Numbered from the stretch's first letter, positions 9,235 to 18,621 are shown. The stretch is 64,000 nt of DNA from Halopseudomonas xinjiangensis (GCF_900104945.1 NZ_LT629736.1:558001-622000), one strand, 5' to 3'. Translations and numbers: made by a program. The notes: generated by a model not told the origin, from the letters alone.

Positions 9235-9540
9235 ATGCCGATTCAGGCCAACCTGTCTAACGATGGTCAGGTCTTGACCATCCGCGTAAGCGGGCGTTTC
9301 GACTTCGGTGCCCACCAGGACTTTCGTGAGGCGTACGAGCGTAGCGGCCTGACACCGCAACGCTATGTCGTGGACCTGCAGGACACCGATTACATCGACA
9401 GCTCCGCGCTCGGCATGCTCTTGCTGTTGCGAGACCACGCGGGTGGCGACTCGGCGATGATTCAGATCATTCATTGCAACCCCGACGTGCGCAAGGTTTT
9501 CGCGATATCCAACTTCGAACAACTGTTCGCGATCGAGTAG
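9235..9540 (+). CDS. hsbA: HsbA, STAS-domain anti-sigma factor antagonist
   Basis: The 101-residue protein is a single STAS domain. The phospho-acceptor loop DYIDSSALGML places a serine at residue 56, the same position reported for the HsbA phosphoserine of P. aeruginosa. In that species HsbA switches between binding FlgM (affecting FliA-dependent genes) and the diguanylate cyclase HsbD, according to its phosphorylation by HsbR. AGGAG lies 9 nt before the chosen ATG; the longer in-frame opening upstream lacks a ribosome site. It lies just upstream of hsbR, with a 2-nt gap. Confidence 0.88.
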   Translation: MPIQANLSNDGQVLTIRVSGRFDFGAHQDFREAYERSGLTPQRYVVDLQDTDYIDSSALGMLLLLRDHAGGDSAMIQIIHCNPDVRKVFAISNFEQLFAIE

Positions 9541-9542
9541 AC

Positions 9543-11273
9543 ATGGGCGAACAGGCGCAGCGGCCTGTCGCGTCGGCACCGGGCCTGACGGTACTGGTCG
9601 CCGACGACAACCCCACTGATCGGATGATCCTCGGGCGTCTGGTGGAAAGCCTCGGGCATCGGGTCTTGCCGGCAGAGAACGGTCAGCAGGCCGTGGAGCG
9701 CTTTGTCGCGGAGCGTCCCGATCTGGTTCTGCTCGATGCGTTGATGCCGGTCATGGATGGCTTCGAGGCGGCGCGGCAGATCAAGCGGTCGGCCGGCGAA
9801 GACCTCATTCCGATCATCTTTCTGACCAGCCTCACCGAGACTGACGCATTGGTCAGCTGCCTGGCAGCCGGCGGCGATGACTTCCTCACCAAACCCTATA
9901 ATCCGATCATCCTTCAAGCGAAGATCCAGGCCTTCCAGCGCATGCAGGAGATGCATCAGACGTTGCAGACCCAGCGTGACCTGATTGCCAGCCAGCACCA
10001 GCGGATGATCCGCGACCAGGAAATGGCCAAGATCATCTTCGATCGCGTTGCGCATGCAGGATGCCTGTCGGCAGGGAATCTGCGCTATCTGCAGTCGGCC
10101 TACGCGATGTTCAACGGCGACATCCTGCTGGCGGCCTACAAGCCCTCCGGAGGCATGCATCTGTTGCTTGGCGATTTCACCGGGCACGGTCTGTCGGCAG
10201 CAATCGGTGCGATGCCACTGGCGGAAGCCTTTTACGCCATGAGCGCGCGGGGGTTCGTGCTGCGCGATATCGTCGCAGAACTCAACCACAAACTCGGACA
10301 GATTCTTCCGATTGGCATTTTCTGTTGTGCCGTGCTGGTCGAGGTCAATCCAGGCAAGGGCCTGGTGGAAATCTGGAACGGCGGGCTTCCGGAGGTGCTG
10401 ATACTGGGTCGTAACGGCGAGATGCTGCACCAGGTCGCCTCGAGCCATCTGCCGCTGGGCGTGGCAAAGGCCGATCGTTTCGATGCCAGCCCCGTTGTCC
10501 TGCCCATGGCACCGGGCGAACGTCTGATGTGCTGGACCGATGGCATCATCGAGAGCCGCAGTCAGTCAGGAGAGCTGTTTGGCGAGGATCGGGTGATGCA
10601 GGTCCTGCAGTCATTCCGCGGCGCGCCACAGCAGGCCTTCGACGGCCTGCTGACGGCAATCGAAGCATTTCACGGTAGCCCCGAGGATGACCTCAGTCTG
10701 CTTGAGATGGTCATGCTCGAACCCAGCGAGCAACGTCCGGTTCCGGCGGTGGAGCGAGCGCATTACCAGGCGGCTCAGGATTGGCGGCTGGCTTACACCT
10801 TTCGTGCAGCGTCGATCCGCCAGCACAATCCCTTGCCGTTTCTACTCGAAATGCTCATGGAGGTACCCGGTCTGCGCCCGCACGCCGGCACTCTGTTCAC
10901 TGTCCTGAGCGAGCTGTACAGCAACGCGTTGGAGCATGGCCTGCTTGGGCTCGACTCCGGCTGGAAGCGCGACTCCGAAGGTTTCACCTACTACTACTCG
11001 GAACGCAACCAGCGGCTTGCCGAACTCACCGAAGGCTCGATCAACGTCAGTCTGGATCATTGCCCGGACGCTTCAGGCGGTCGTCTGATTCTGGAAGTGG
11101 AGGATAGCGGGCCGGGGTTCAGCGTGCAGCCAGCCGTTTCCGGAGAGGGATATGCGGGGCGTGGGCTGGCCCTCATTTCTGCGCTTGCAGACAGTGTCAC
11201 ATTCAGCGAGCAGGGGAGCCGGGTGCGGGTAGAGTTCGTTTGGCGCCTTGGGCATACTGACCGGCATGCTTGA
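9543..11273 (+). CDS. hsbR: HsbR, response regulator with PP2C-type phosphatase and anti-sigma kinase-like domains
   Basis: This 576-residue, three-domain protein begins with a receiver (about 14-135, VLVADDNPTDRMIL, phospho-acceptor Asp65). A RsbU/PP2C-like serine phosphatase domain follows (about 190-390, with GDFTGHGLSAAIG and CWTDGIIESR). The C-terminal HATPase domain of the anti-sigma-factor kinase type (about 430-570) has LSELYSNALEHGLLG and GRGLALI. HsbR phosphorylates or dephosphorylates HsbA depending on signal from HptB. The neighbouring hsbA and hptB match this pathway. Confidence 0.9.
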   Translation: MGEQAQRPVASAPGLTVLVADDNPTDRMILGRLVESLGHRVLPAENGQQAVERFVAERPDLVLLDALMPVMDGFEAARQIKRSAGEDLIPIIFLTSLTETDALVSCLAAGGDDFLTKPYNPIILQAKIQAFQRMQEMHQTLQTQRDLIASQHQRMIRDQEMAKIIFDRVAHAGCLSAGNLRYLQSAYAMFNGDILLAAYKPSGGMHLLLGDFTGHGLSAAIGAMPLAEAFYAMSARGFVLRDIVAELNHKLGQILPIGIFCCAVLVEVNPGKGLVEIWNGGLPEVLILGRNGEMLHQVASSHLPLGVAKADRFDASPVVLPMAPGERLMCWTDGIIESRSQSGELFGEDRVMQVLQSFRGAPQQAFDGLLTAIEAFHGSPEDDLSLLEMVMLEPSEQRPVPAVERAHYQAAQDWRLAYTFRAASIRQHNPLPFLLEMLMEVPGLRPHAGTLFTVLSELYSNALEHGLLGLDSGWKRDSEGFTYYYSERNQRLAELTEGSINVSLDHCPDASGGRLILEVEDSGPGFSVQPAVSGEGYAGRGLALISALADSVTFSEQGSRVRVEFVWRLGHTDRHA

Positions 11274-11311
11274 GGCACATGGCGCTCGAGTAATGACGAA
11301 ACAAGGACACG

Positions 11312-11662
11312 ATGACTACCGATCTTCCTGATATTGACCCCAGCGTGCAGAACGCGCTCCGTGAGCTGATGCAGGATGACTATCGTCTGCTGGTCGAAAC
11401 CTTTCTTAACGATGCCCTCCGGCGGCTGACCGACCTGAGAGAAGCACTGCTTGCCGGACGCTGGGATGCGTTCCGTCAGAGCGCTCACAGCTTCCGCGGA
11501 AGCTGCGGCAACATGGGTGCCCTGGCGCTGGAGCGAACCTGCAGCATAGCTGAGCGTGCCGGGCTCGAACGTGATGCTACCGCGGCGGAAGGCGCGCTGG
11601 TCGAACTTGAACTCCTGCATGCGCGCATCGTTCCCCTCATGCGTTCCAGGCTCGATATATAA
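11312..11662 (+). CDS. hptB: HptB, histidine phosphotransfer protein
   Basis: The 116-residue helical protein is a single HPt domain with the motif AHSFRGSCGNMGA; the phospho-acceptor is His59. In Pseudomonas HptB receives phosphate from several hybrid kinases and passes it to the HsbR receiver, linking surface signals to motility and biofilm output. It closes the hsbA-hsbR-hptB group, with AAGGA about 6 nt ahead of the ATG. Confidence 0.88.
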   Translation: MTTDLPDIDPSVQNALRELMQDDYRLLVETFLNDALRRLTDLREALLAGRWDAFRQSAHSFRGSCGNMGALALERTCSIAERAGLERDATAAEGALVELELLHARIVPLMRSRLDI

Positions 11663-11676
11663 CCCTTCTTCGCAGT

Positions 11677-11691
11677 TGGCCTCGAACTTGC
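11677..11691 (+). promoter_or_regulatory. sigma-54 promoter of fliK
   Basis: TGGCCT-CGAAC-TTGC keeps the invariant GG and GC with correct 10-nt spacing. The start is predicted near 11703, 40 nt before the fliK ATG, so an in-frame TTG at 11692 cannot be the fliK start. Confidence 0.75.
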
Positions 11692-11742
11692 TTGGTTACC
11701 GGTATTAGACGAACTACCGTCGCGTTATCGGAGATGCTTGCG

Positions 11743-13044
11743 ATGTCGGTTAGCCAACCCATGATGGCTTTATTCACTGCCCCGCCCCCAGCTACGGCCG
11801 GCGCTGGCACTGCTGCTACGGCTGCGGGCGATGCCGTGGCGGACTTCGCCGCGGTTTTGGCCGGCCAGGACCCTGCCAGAATACAGGCGGTTCTGGATCA
11901 GTTGGGGATCACCGACGGCGGGTCGGAACTTGCCGCCGATGGCAAGCAATTGCCGGAGTCGATCCAGGACTGGCTCGGTCAGCTGGCCTCGCTTGAAAGC
12001 GTCGATGGAGCAGCTCTGCCGGTTGACCCTTTAGCAGTAGAACAGGCGCTGCAAGGCGAGTCGGATCAATGGTATCGCTGGCTCAGCGAGTCGCGGTTGA
12101 CGCTGGTTGACCCGGCTACCGAAGAAACCGAAGCGGAGTCCGAGTTGGTCGATGCTGAAAGCGTCGAAGCTCAGGAAGACCCGATTAGCGATAGCATCGT
12201 ATCGCTCGGCTTGACCGAGCCGACTTCAGAGACAGGCGATGCCGGATTGGCCGGCAGCCTGATCGCCAGCCAGAGTCAGGCTGGGAGCGCGAACGCTGCC
12301 GGCGCCGAGTCGACGACGGATGGCGCCAGCGACATGACCATCGGCGAAGACCAGCGCAAGGGCAGTTCGAAGATTGCCGCTGAAGCATCGCAGTTGAACC
12401 AGCGTGCCAATTCCGTACCGCTGGCAGCCAGCGAGTCAGTGGCGTTCGCCAGTAAATTGGCGGAGCAGCTCGAAGCGGGCGGCAAGGCGCCCGGCTCCGA
12501 TAACGATTCGATCGATGCCACTTCGCGTCCGACGCTCGGCAGCCAGTCCGCGGCTCAATCTGCCCTCACTGCCCGACCGGTCGCTGCGCCTCCTCAGGCA
12601 CTGGGCGTACCTTTCGGCCAGCAGGGCTGGGGTGAGGCCATGGTCGAGAAGGTCATGTGGGCTTCGAGCCAGAACCTTCGCAGCGTGGAGATCCACCTTG
12701 ACCCCGCCGAGCTGGGACCGCTGGAGATTCATATCCAGCAGCGCGGCCAGGAACAGCAGGTACAGTTCGTCAGTCAGAACGCCTCCGTACGCGAGGCGCT
12801 GGAATCCCAGATGTACCGCTTGCGCGAGATGTTTGCCCAGCAGGGTATGAACCAGGTCAACGTATCCGTTGGCGATTCGTCGGCTGGCCAGCAGTCGGCT
12901 CGCGAGCAGTTCGCCGGTAATCGCGGCGGCTCGGGACGTACCGATGACCGGGCCGGCAACGGTATGGACGGCGGTGATAGCATCGTCACCACTGCTGCAG
13001 CGGCTCGCGTGTCCGCCGAGCGGCTTGTCGACTTCTACGCCTGA
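11743..13044 (+). CDS. fliK: FliK, flagellar hook-length control protein
   Basis: The 433-residue protein has a long Ala/Ser/Glu-rich, low-complexity N-terminal two-thirds and the conserved FliK C-terminal domain (Flg_hook). That domain contains WGEAMVEKVMW, SVEIHLDPAELGPLEI and VREALESQMYRLREMF. FliK measures hook length and switches export specificity through FlhB. The chosen ATG has GGAG 9 nt upstream and starts MSVSQPMMALF. It is transcribed from its own sigma-54 promoter and followed by a hairpin terminator, making it monocistronic. Confidence 0.93.
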   Translation: MSVSQPMMALFTAPPPATAGAGTAATAAGDAVADFAAVLAGQDPARIQAVLDQLGITDGGSELAADGKQLPESIQDWLGQLASLESVDGAALPVDPLAVEQALQGESDQWYRWLSESRLTLVDPATEETEAESELVDAESVEAQEDPISDSIVSLGLTEPTSETGDAGLAGSLIASQSQAGSANAAGAESTTDGASDMTIGEDQRKGSSKIAAEASQLNQRANSVPLAASESVAFASKLAEQLEAGGKAPGSDNDSIDATSRPTLGSQSAAQSALTARPVAAPPQALGVPFGQQGWGEAMVEKVMWASSQNLRSVEIHLDPAELGPLEIHIQQRGQEQQVQFVSQNASVREALESQMYRLREMFAQQGMNQVNVSVGDSSAGQQSAREQFAGNRGGSGRTDDRAGNGMDGGDSIVTTAAAARVSAERLVDFYA

Positions 13045-13060
13045 CTGCGCTGGTAAGCGG

Positions 13061-13091
13061 ACCCGAGCCCGGCGCAACGCCGCTCGGGTTT
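13061..13091 (+). terminator. intrinsic terminator of fliK
   Basis: ACCCGAGC (13061-13068) pairs with GCTCGGGT (13082-13089), with an inner GGCG-CAA-CGCC stem. A short T run at the end of the right arm makes it a moderately convincing Rho-independent terminator. Confidence 0.65.
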
Positions 13092-13157
13092 CGCAGGCAA
13101 AGACATTTTCCCTTCATCGCTTTATCCTAGGTGCGGCTTGCTGACGGGCGGCGCTGT

Positions 13158-13172
13158 TGGCACGGTCAATGC
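13158..13172 (+). promoter_or_regulatory. sigma-54 promoter of the fliL operon
   Basis: TGGCAC-GGTCA-ATGC has a perfect -24 element and the invariant GC at -12. The start is predicted near 13184, about 41 nt before the fliL ATG. It would serve fliLMNOPQR-flhB. Confidence 0.8.
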
Positions 13173-13224
13173 AGGAAACCCTTCAAGTTGCTACTCCCAC
13201 ACCCTTCGATGACGGAAATTTGTC

Positions 13225-13740
13225 ATGGCGCGTAAACAGGCCGAGCCGGCTGCAGCAGACAAAGACGCCAAGCCGGCGGCTAGTCGCAAGAAACTGTTCA
13301 TCCTCATCGGTGCGGGTGTTCTCGCTCTGCTGGTTTCGGTGGGCGGCCTATTGTTTTTCGTCTTGTCCGGCGGATCGGAGCAGTCTGCAGAAGAAGCTGT
13401 AGTCGTCCCGGCCGGCAAACCGGTTGCTATCTACCAGCCACTGGACCCTGCCTTCGTGGTGAATTACACCCACGCAGGGCGTCAGCGCTACATGCAGGTG
13501 AACGTCGTGTTGATGGGCCGAGATGCCGCTGGCATGGCCACGCTGACCAAGCATCTGCCGCTGGTACGCAACCAGTTGGTCATGCTGTTTACCAGCGAGG
13601 AGTTTGACTCGCTGTTCACCCCGGATGGCAAGGAAACCCTTCGCCAGCGCGCTACACTCGCGGTGCAGTCGTTGCTGGAAAAGGAAATCGGCAACCCGGT
13701 GGTCGAGTCCGTGCTGTTCACCAACATCGTCTTGCAATAG
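13225..13740 (+). CDS. fliL: FliL, flagellar basal-body-associated stator-supporting protein
   Basis: The 171-residue product has a short Lys/Ala-rich cytoplasmic start and one membrane helix (about 30-52, FILIGAGVLALLVSVGGLLF). A periplasmic FliL domain ends in the typical VESVLFTNIVLQ. FliL forms rings around stators and increases torque. It is the first gene of the operon, 9 nt ahead of fliM. Confidence 0.93.
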   Translation: MARKQAEPAAADKDAKPAASRKKLFILIGAGVLALLVSVGGLLFFVLSGGSEQSAEEAVVVPAGKPVAIYQPLDPAFVVNYTHAGRQRYMQVNVVLMGRDAAGMATLTKHLPLVRNQLVMLFTSEEFDSLFTPDGKETLRQRATLAVQSLLEKEIGNPVVESVLFTNIVLQ

Positions 13741-13749
13741 GAATAGCTC

Positions 13750-14721
13750 ATGGCCGTTCAGGACCTACTCTCACAGGACGAAATCGACGCGCTCTTGCAT
13801 GGCGTGGACGACGGCGCGATCGATACTGACGCGGATGTCGAGCCAGGCTCAATCAAAAGCTATGACCTGACCAGCCAGGATCGGATCGTCCGCGGTCGGA
13901 TGCCGACGCTTGAAATGATCAACGAGCGCTTCGCCCGTTATACCCGCATCAGCATGTTCAACCTGCTGCGCCGCTCTGCGGACGTAGCGGTGGGCGGCGT
14001 CCAGGTCATGAAATTCGGCGAGTACGTGCATTCGCTGTATGTGCCGACCAGTCTGAACCTGGTCAAGATGAAGCCGCTGCGCGGAACCGCGCTGTTCATC
14101 CTCGACGCCAAGCTGGTGTTCAAGCTCGTCGACAACTTTTTTGGTGGGGACGGACGCCACGCCAAGATCGAAGGTCGCGAATTCACGCCGACTGAATTGC
14201 GGGTCGTGCGCATGGTGCTGGATCAGGCCTTTCTCGATATGAAAGAAGCCTGGCAGGCGATCCATCCGGTCCAGTTCGAATACGTCAATTCCGAAGTAAA
14301 CCCGGCTCTCGCCAACATTGTCAGCCCGAGCGAAGTGGTCGTGGTATCCACGTTCCATATCGAGCTCGACGGTGGCGGTGGCGACCTGCACGTAACCGTG
14401 CCGTATTCGATGATCGAGCCGCTGCGGGAGATTCTCGATTCGGGCGTGCAGTCGGACGTGGACGACCAGGACGAGCGCTGGGTGCGTGCGCTACGCGAGG
14501 AAATGACGGCGGCCAAGGTGCCCTTGAGTGCGACGGTGGTCCGGCGCGAGTTGAAACTCAAGGACTTGTTGAGCATGCAGCCGGGCGATGTGATCCCGGT
14601 AGAACTTCCCGACCACATGGTGCTATGCGCCAACGGCGTACCGACGTTCAAGGCAAAGCTTGGCTCGGTCAAGGGCAACCTGGCTTTGCAGATTCTCGGC
14701 CCTGTCGCTCGGCCGCGGTAG
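13750..14721 (+). CDS. fliM: FliM, flagellar motor switch protein
   Basis: The 323-residue protein begins with the CheY-P-binding peptide (LSQDEIDALLHGV). The middle domain contains MLRR-type and GG motifs (FNLLRRSADVAVGGVQVMKF, FFGGDGRH), and the FliN-like C-terminal domain ends in GNLALQILGPVARPR. It couples CheY-P to rotor switching. Length is normal. Confidence 0.97.
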   Translation: MAVQDLLSQDEIDALLHGVDDGAIDTDADVEPGSIKSYDLTSQDRIVRGRMPTLEMINERFARYTRISMFNLLRRSADVAVGGVQVMKFGEYVHSLYVPTSLNLVKMKPLRGTALFILDAKLVFKLVDNFFGGDGRHAKIEGREFTPTELRVVRMVLDQAFLDMKEAWQAIHPVQFEYVNSEVNPALANIVSPSEVVVVSTFHIELDGGGGDLHVTVPYSMIEPLREILDSGVQSDVDDQDERWVRALREEMTAAKVPLSATVVRRELKLKDLLSMQPGDVIPVELPDHMVLCANGVPTFKAKLGSVKGNLALQILGPVARPR

Positions 14722-14779
14722 CAGCAGATTATGAAAACCACTTTTTGCGTCAATCGTTTTACCGGGGAGGAATGCCGAC

Positions 14780-15250
14780 ATGGCAGATGACAAGCAGGCT
14801 GAAGAGATGAGTCCCGAAGAGCAGGCGCTGGCTGATGAATGGGCTGCCGCTCTGGACGAGGCAGGGGCTGCCGACCAGGACGACATCGACGCGTTGCTGG
14901 CTGGCACCGGCGGCTCCAGCCGGGTGAAGATGGAAGAGTTCAACGCTCCGGCGAAGGTATCCGGTGACGAGTATGGTGAGCATGGCGATAGCCCGAATCT
15001 GGATGTGATCCTGGATATCCCGGTCACCATTTCGATGGAAGTGGGCAACACCGATATCACCATCCGCAACCTGCTCCAGCTCAACCAGGGCTCGGTCGTC
15101 GAGCTCGATCGGCTGGCCGGCGAACCGCTGGACGTCAAGGTCAACGGCACGCTGATCGCTCACGGCGAAGTGGTGGTGGTCAACGAGAAGTTCGGCATCC
15201 GCCTGACCGACGTGATCAGCCCCAGCGAACGCATCAAGAAGCTGCGCTAG
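14780..15250 (+). CDS. fliN: FliN, flagellar motor switch protein
   Basis: The 156-residue product has an acidic N-terminal extension (about 1-75) with an EIDAL-like motif ([14 protein letters not shown]). The conserved SpoA-type FliN domain carries [20 protein letters not shown] and [20 protein letters not shown]. It builds the lower C-ring and contributes to export. GGGGAGGAA provides a strong ribosome site 8 nt before the ATG. Confidence 0.97.
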   Translation: MADDKQAEEMSPEEQALADEWAAALDEAGAADQDDIDALLAGTGGSSRVKMEEFNAPAKVSGDEYGEHGDSPNLDVILDIPVTISMEVGNTDITIRNLLQLNQGSVVELDRLAGEPLDVKVNGTLIAHGEVVVVNEKFGIRLTDVISPSERIKKLR

Positions 15251-15679
15251 ATGAAAAGCGTTGCCGTTCCCTTCGTATTCGTCGGCTGGGTTGCCTCCGC
15301 AGCCGTCTGGGCCGCCCCGGTGGCGACCAGCGAGGCTCAGACATCGGTCGCCGGCCAGGTAGGTCAGCTGGTGCTGGGTCTGGCGTTCATTGTCGGGCTG
15401 ATTTTTCTTCTCGGTTATCTGATGCGCCGGATCGGCCCTCTGGCCGCACAGGGCGGCCAGAATATCCGCATCATCAGCAGCCTGCCGTTGGGTCCTCGCG
15501 ATCGACTGATGCTGGTCGACGTGGCGGGCAAACAGCTGCTCTTAGGGGCTTCGCCGGGTCGTATCAGTACCCTGCATGTGTTCGACGAGCCGATCGCCGA
15601 GCTACCGTCGGAAGGTACGCCTGGCGGCGACTTTGCGCAGAAGCTTCAGGCACTGCTCAAGCGGGAGAACCGCCCGTGA
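15251..15679 (+). CDS. fliO: FliO, flagellar export gate assembly protein
   Basis: The 142-residue protein has an N-terminal signal-like hydrophobic segment and one membrane helix (about 34-57, [19 protein letters not shown]). The cytoplasmic FliO domain contains [20 protein letters not shown]. FliO assists assembly of the FliP ring. Its ATG directly follows the fliN stop, and its own stop overlaps the fliP ATG (TGATG). Confidence 0.93.
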   Translation: MKSVAVPFVFVGWVASAAVWAAPVATSEAQTSVAGQVGQLVLGLAFIVGLIFLLGYLMRRIGPLAAQGGQNIRIISSLPLGPRDRLMLVDVAGKQLLLGASPGRISTLHVFDEPIAELPSEGTPGGDFAQKLQALLKRENRP

Positions 15680-16428
15680 TGCGCTGGCTCGTGCTGCTTT
15701 TCGTGTTGCTAGCTCCAACGGCATTTGCCCAAACGGCAGGCGACCCCCTGAGCATTCCGGCGGTTACCTTGAGTACCGACGGCGAAGGCGAACAAACCTA
15801 CTCGGTCAGCCTGCAGATCCTGCTGCTGATGAGTGCGCTGACGTTCATCCCGGCGTTCGTGATGATGATGACCAGCTTCACGCGAATCATCATCGTGTTC
15901 TCCATCCTGCGTCAGGCGCTGGGTCTGCAGCAGACTCCATCGAGCCAGATTCTCATCGGTCTGGCGCTGTTTCTGACGCTGTTCATCATGGCGCCAGTGT
16001 TCGAACGGATCAACGAGACGGCTCTGCAGCCCTATCTCGCCGAAGAGCTGGGTCCGCAGGAAGCGGTGGATGCGGCCAGCATTCCGCTTCGCGGCTTTAT
16101 GCTCGCCCAGACCCGCGAGACCGACCTGGAGCTGTTCGTGCGGCTGGCGCGGCGGGACGACATCACCAGCCCGGACGCGGTGCCGTTTCATATTCTGGTA
16201 CCGGCCTTCGTTACCTCCGAGCTGAAAACGGCGTTCCAGATCGGCTTCATGATCTTCATTCCGTTTCTGATCATCGACCTGGTCGTAGCCAGCGTGCTGA
16301 TGGCCATGGGTATGATGATGCTTTCGCCGCTGATCATTTCGCTGCCATTCAAGATCATGCTGTTCGTGCTCGTTGACGGCTGGGCCTTGATCATCGGAAC
16401 GCTGGCCGCCAGCTTCGCTACCGCCTAG
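15679..16428 (+). CDS. fliP: FliP, flagellar export gate protein
   Basis: The 249-residue protein has a cleavable signal peptide ([18 protein letters not shown]), as is usual for FliP. Four membrane helices carry signature stretches such as [20 protein letters not shown] and [20 protein letters not shown]. Five FliP subunits form the core pore of the flagellar type III gate. An in-frame GTG 3 nt upstream is possible, but the ATG overlapping the fliO stop is preferred. Confidence 0.96.
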   Translation: MRWLVLLFVLLAPTAFAQTAGDPLSIPAVTLSTDGEGEQTYSVSLQILLLMSALTFIPAFVMMMTSFTRIIIVFSILRQALGLQQTPSSQILIGLALFLTLFIMAPVFERINETALQPYLAEELGPQEAVDAASIPLRGFMLAQTRETDLELFVRLARRDDITSPDAVPFHILVPAFVTSELKTAFQIGFMIFIPFLIIDLVVASVLMAMGMMMLSPLIISLPFKIMLFVLVDGWALIIGTLAASFATA

Positions 16429-16436
16429 GAGCCGAC

Positions 16437-16706
16437 ATGACCCCGGAAGTCGTTGTTGATCTGTTTCGCCAGGCAGTGTGGCTGACCACCGTCATGGTGG
16501 CGATCATCGTCATGCCGAGTCTGCTCGTCGGTCTGTTGGTGGCGGTCTTCCAGGCGGCGACGCAGATTAACGAACAGACGCTGAGCTTTCTGCCGCGTCT
16601 GCTCTGCACCTTCATCACGCTGATCGTGCTGGGTCCGTGGCTGGTCAATCAGTTCATCGAATACACCGATCGGCTGTACCGGGAAATCCCCGGCCTCATC
16701 GGCTGA
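16437..16706 (+). CDS. fliQ: FliQ, flagellar export gate protein
   Basis: The 89-residue protein has two membrane helices and the FliQ signature AVFQAATQINEQTLSFLPR. Four copies wrap the FliP-FliR pore. The stop shares one base with the fliR ATG (TGATG), indicating coupled translation. Confidence 0.96.
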   Translation: MTPEVVVDLFRQAVWLTTVMVAIIVMPSLLVGLLVAVFQAATQINEQTLSFLPRLLCTFITLIVLGPWLVNQFIEYTDRLYREIPGLIG

Positions 16707-17482
16707 TGTTCGAATATTCGCTAGACGAGCTGGCGCGCACGATCAGCAGCTATACTTGGGTGCTGTTTCGCGTCGCCAGCGTGTTCATGACCATGCCGGT
16801 GTTCGGCACCCAATTGCTGCCGGCGCGTGTGCGCCTGTTCATGGCCATGATCCTGACGTTGCTCGTCGCTCCGCAGATTCCGCTCGCGCCCGAACTCGAT
16901 CCGTTGTCGCTGGGCACCTGGGTAGTCATTGCCGAGCAGATACTGATCGGTGCGGCAATGGGCTTCATGCTGCAGCTGCTGTTCCAGATTCACGTACTCG
17001 CCGGTCAGATTATTGCGATGCAGATGGGCCTTGGCTTCGCCTCGATGAACGATCCGAGTATGGGCATTTCGGTCGCGGTGGTCGGCCAGGTTTTCACCAT
17101 GCTGGTGACGCTGCTGTTCCTCACGCTGAATGGGCACCTGGTGGTCATCGAGGTGTTGGTCGAGAGCTTTACCACGCTGCCGATTGGCGAGACGCTTGGC
17201 GCGGCAGATTTCTACACGCTGGTTTTGCGTTTCTCCTGGGTGCTGGCCGCCGCGCTGCTGATAGGCTTGCCGGCGATCATTGCGCTGCTCATCGTCAACC
17301 TGTCTTTCGGCGTGATGATGCGTGCGGCGCCGCAGCTCAACATCTTCTCCATCGGTTTTCCGCTGACGCTGGTGTTTGGTCTGTTCATTCTCTGGGTCAT
17401 GCTCGGTAACGTCGGCGCCGAATATCAGGCGCTGGCGGCTGAATCGCTGGTGTGGCTGCGCGAACTGGTGAGGGCTAGCTGA
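16706..17482 (+). CDS. fliR: FliR, flagellar export gate protein
   Basis: The 258-residue polytopic membrane protein has FliR hallmarks: VFGTQLLPARVRLFMAMIL, QIIAMQMGLGFASMNDPSMG, and MRAAPQLNIFSIGFPLTL near the C-terminus. It caps the FliP5 ring. The chosen ATG overlaps the fliQ stop; a longer in-frame opening would run back into fliQ. It overlaps flhB by one base. Confidence 0.96.
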   Translation: MFEYSLDELARTISSYTWVLFRVASVFMTMPVFGTQLLPARVRLFMAMILTLLVAPQIPLAPELDPLSLGTWVVIAEQILIGAAMGFMLQLLFQIHVLAGQIIAMQMGLGFASMNDPSMGISVAVVGQVFTMLVTLLFLTLNGHLVVIEVLVESFTTLPIGETLGAADFYTLVLRFSWVLAAALLIGLPAIIALLIVNLSFGVMMRAAPQLNIFSIGFPLTLVFGLFILWVMLGNVGAEYQALAAESLVWLRELVRAS

Positions 17483-18621
17483 TGGCTGAATCGCCAGATA
17501 GCGGTCAGGAAAAGACCGAGGAGCCCACGGCCAAGCGACTGAAAGAGTCGCGCGACAAAGGGCAGGTACCGCGCTCCAAGGAGCTGAGCACGCTCGCAGT
17601 GGTGATGGTGTCGGCGGTCGGGCTGCTGATGCTCGGCCCGGCCATGGTGCGCAAGATGATGGATCTAATGGTCTTCAACTTCCGCATTGACCGGGAGAGT
17701 CTCTATGCCACCGACAGTATGGGATTGCATCTTCTCTCGTCGGTAGGCGTGGGTCTGGATATCATCGGGCCGCTGTTCATCATGATATTCATCGCCGCAC
17801 TGGTGGCGCCGGTCATGCTCGGCGGTTGGCTGTTCAGCGGAAAGCTGCTCGCGCCGAAATTCGAGCGCATGAACCCGCTCGCCGGTATCAAACGGATGTT
17901 CTCGGTTCAGGCGCTGGTCGAGTTGCTCAAAGCCTTCGCCAAGTTTCTTGTGGTCCTGGCAATGGCGCTTCTGGTGTTGAGTCTGCGCAAGAACGACCTT
18001 CTGGCGCTGGGCAGTGAGCCGCTTCCCAACGCGTTGGAACACAGCGCGTGGATCCTGGGCATGTCGCTGGTTTTCCTGTCCTGCTCGTTGATCGCCATCG
18101 CTGCCGTCGACGTGCCCTTCCAGCTGTGGAGCAACAAGAACAAGCTGAAGATGACCAAGCAGGAGATCCGTGACGAGTACAAGGACTCCGAAGGCAAGCC
18201 GGAAGTGAAGTCGCGCATACGTCAGCTGCAGCGCGAGATGGCGGAACGGCGGATGATGAACAATATTCCGCAGGCCGACGTGGTCATCACCAACCCGACC
18301 CACTACTCCGTGGCGCTGAAATATGACCCGCTGCAGTCCGGAGCGCCGGTGGTGGTAGCCAAGGGCGCCGACTTCATTGCGCAGAAGATTCGAGAGGTAG
18401 CTGCGGAGCACGACGTGGTAGTGCTCGAATCGCCGCCGCTGGCGCGGGCCGTGTACTACAGCACCGAACTGGATCAGCAGATCCCGGCGGGCCTGTATCT
18501 GGCCGTGGCGCAGGTACTGGCTTATGTGTTCCAGCTCCGGCAGTACCGCGCGGGGCAGGGCAAGCGTCCAGGAAAGATGCCGGATCTGCCGATACCGGAC
18601 GAGCTGCGCAAGGACGACTAA
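17482..18621 (+). CDS. flhB: FlhB, export gate and substrate-specificity switch protein
   Basis: The 379-residue protein starts with the conserved KTEEPTAKRLKESRDKGQV, followed by four membrane helices. The cytoplasmic domain carries the autocleavage motif NPTH (residues 271-274) in ITNPTHYSVALKY. Cleavage there, prompted by FliK, changes export from rod/hook to filament substrates. It ends the fliL operon. flhA does not follow: a terminator and convergent non-flagellar genes do. Confidence 0.97.
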   Translation: MAESPDSGQEKTEEPTAKRLKESRDKGQVPRSKELSTLAVVMVSAVGLLMLGPAMVRKMMDLMVFNFRIDRESLYATDSMGLHLLSSVGVGLDIIGPLFIMIFIAALVAPVMLGGWLFSGKLLAPKFERMNPLAGIKRMFSVQALVELLKAFAKFLVVLAMALLVLSLRKNDLLALGSEPLPNALEHSAWILGMSLVFLSCSLIAIAAVDVPFQLWSNKNKLKMTKQEIRDEYKDSEGKPEVKSRIRQLQREMAERRMMNNIPQADVVITNPTHYSVALKYDPLQSGAPVVVAKGADFIAQKIREVAAEHDVVVLESPPLARAVYYSTELDQQIPAGLYLAVAQVLAYVFQLRQYRAGQGKRPGKMPDLPIPDELRKDD

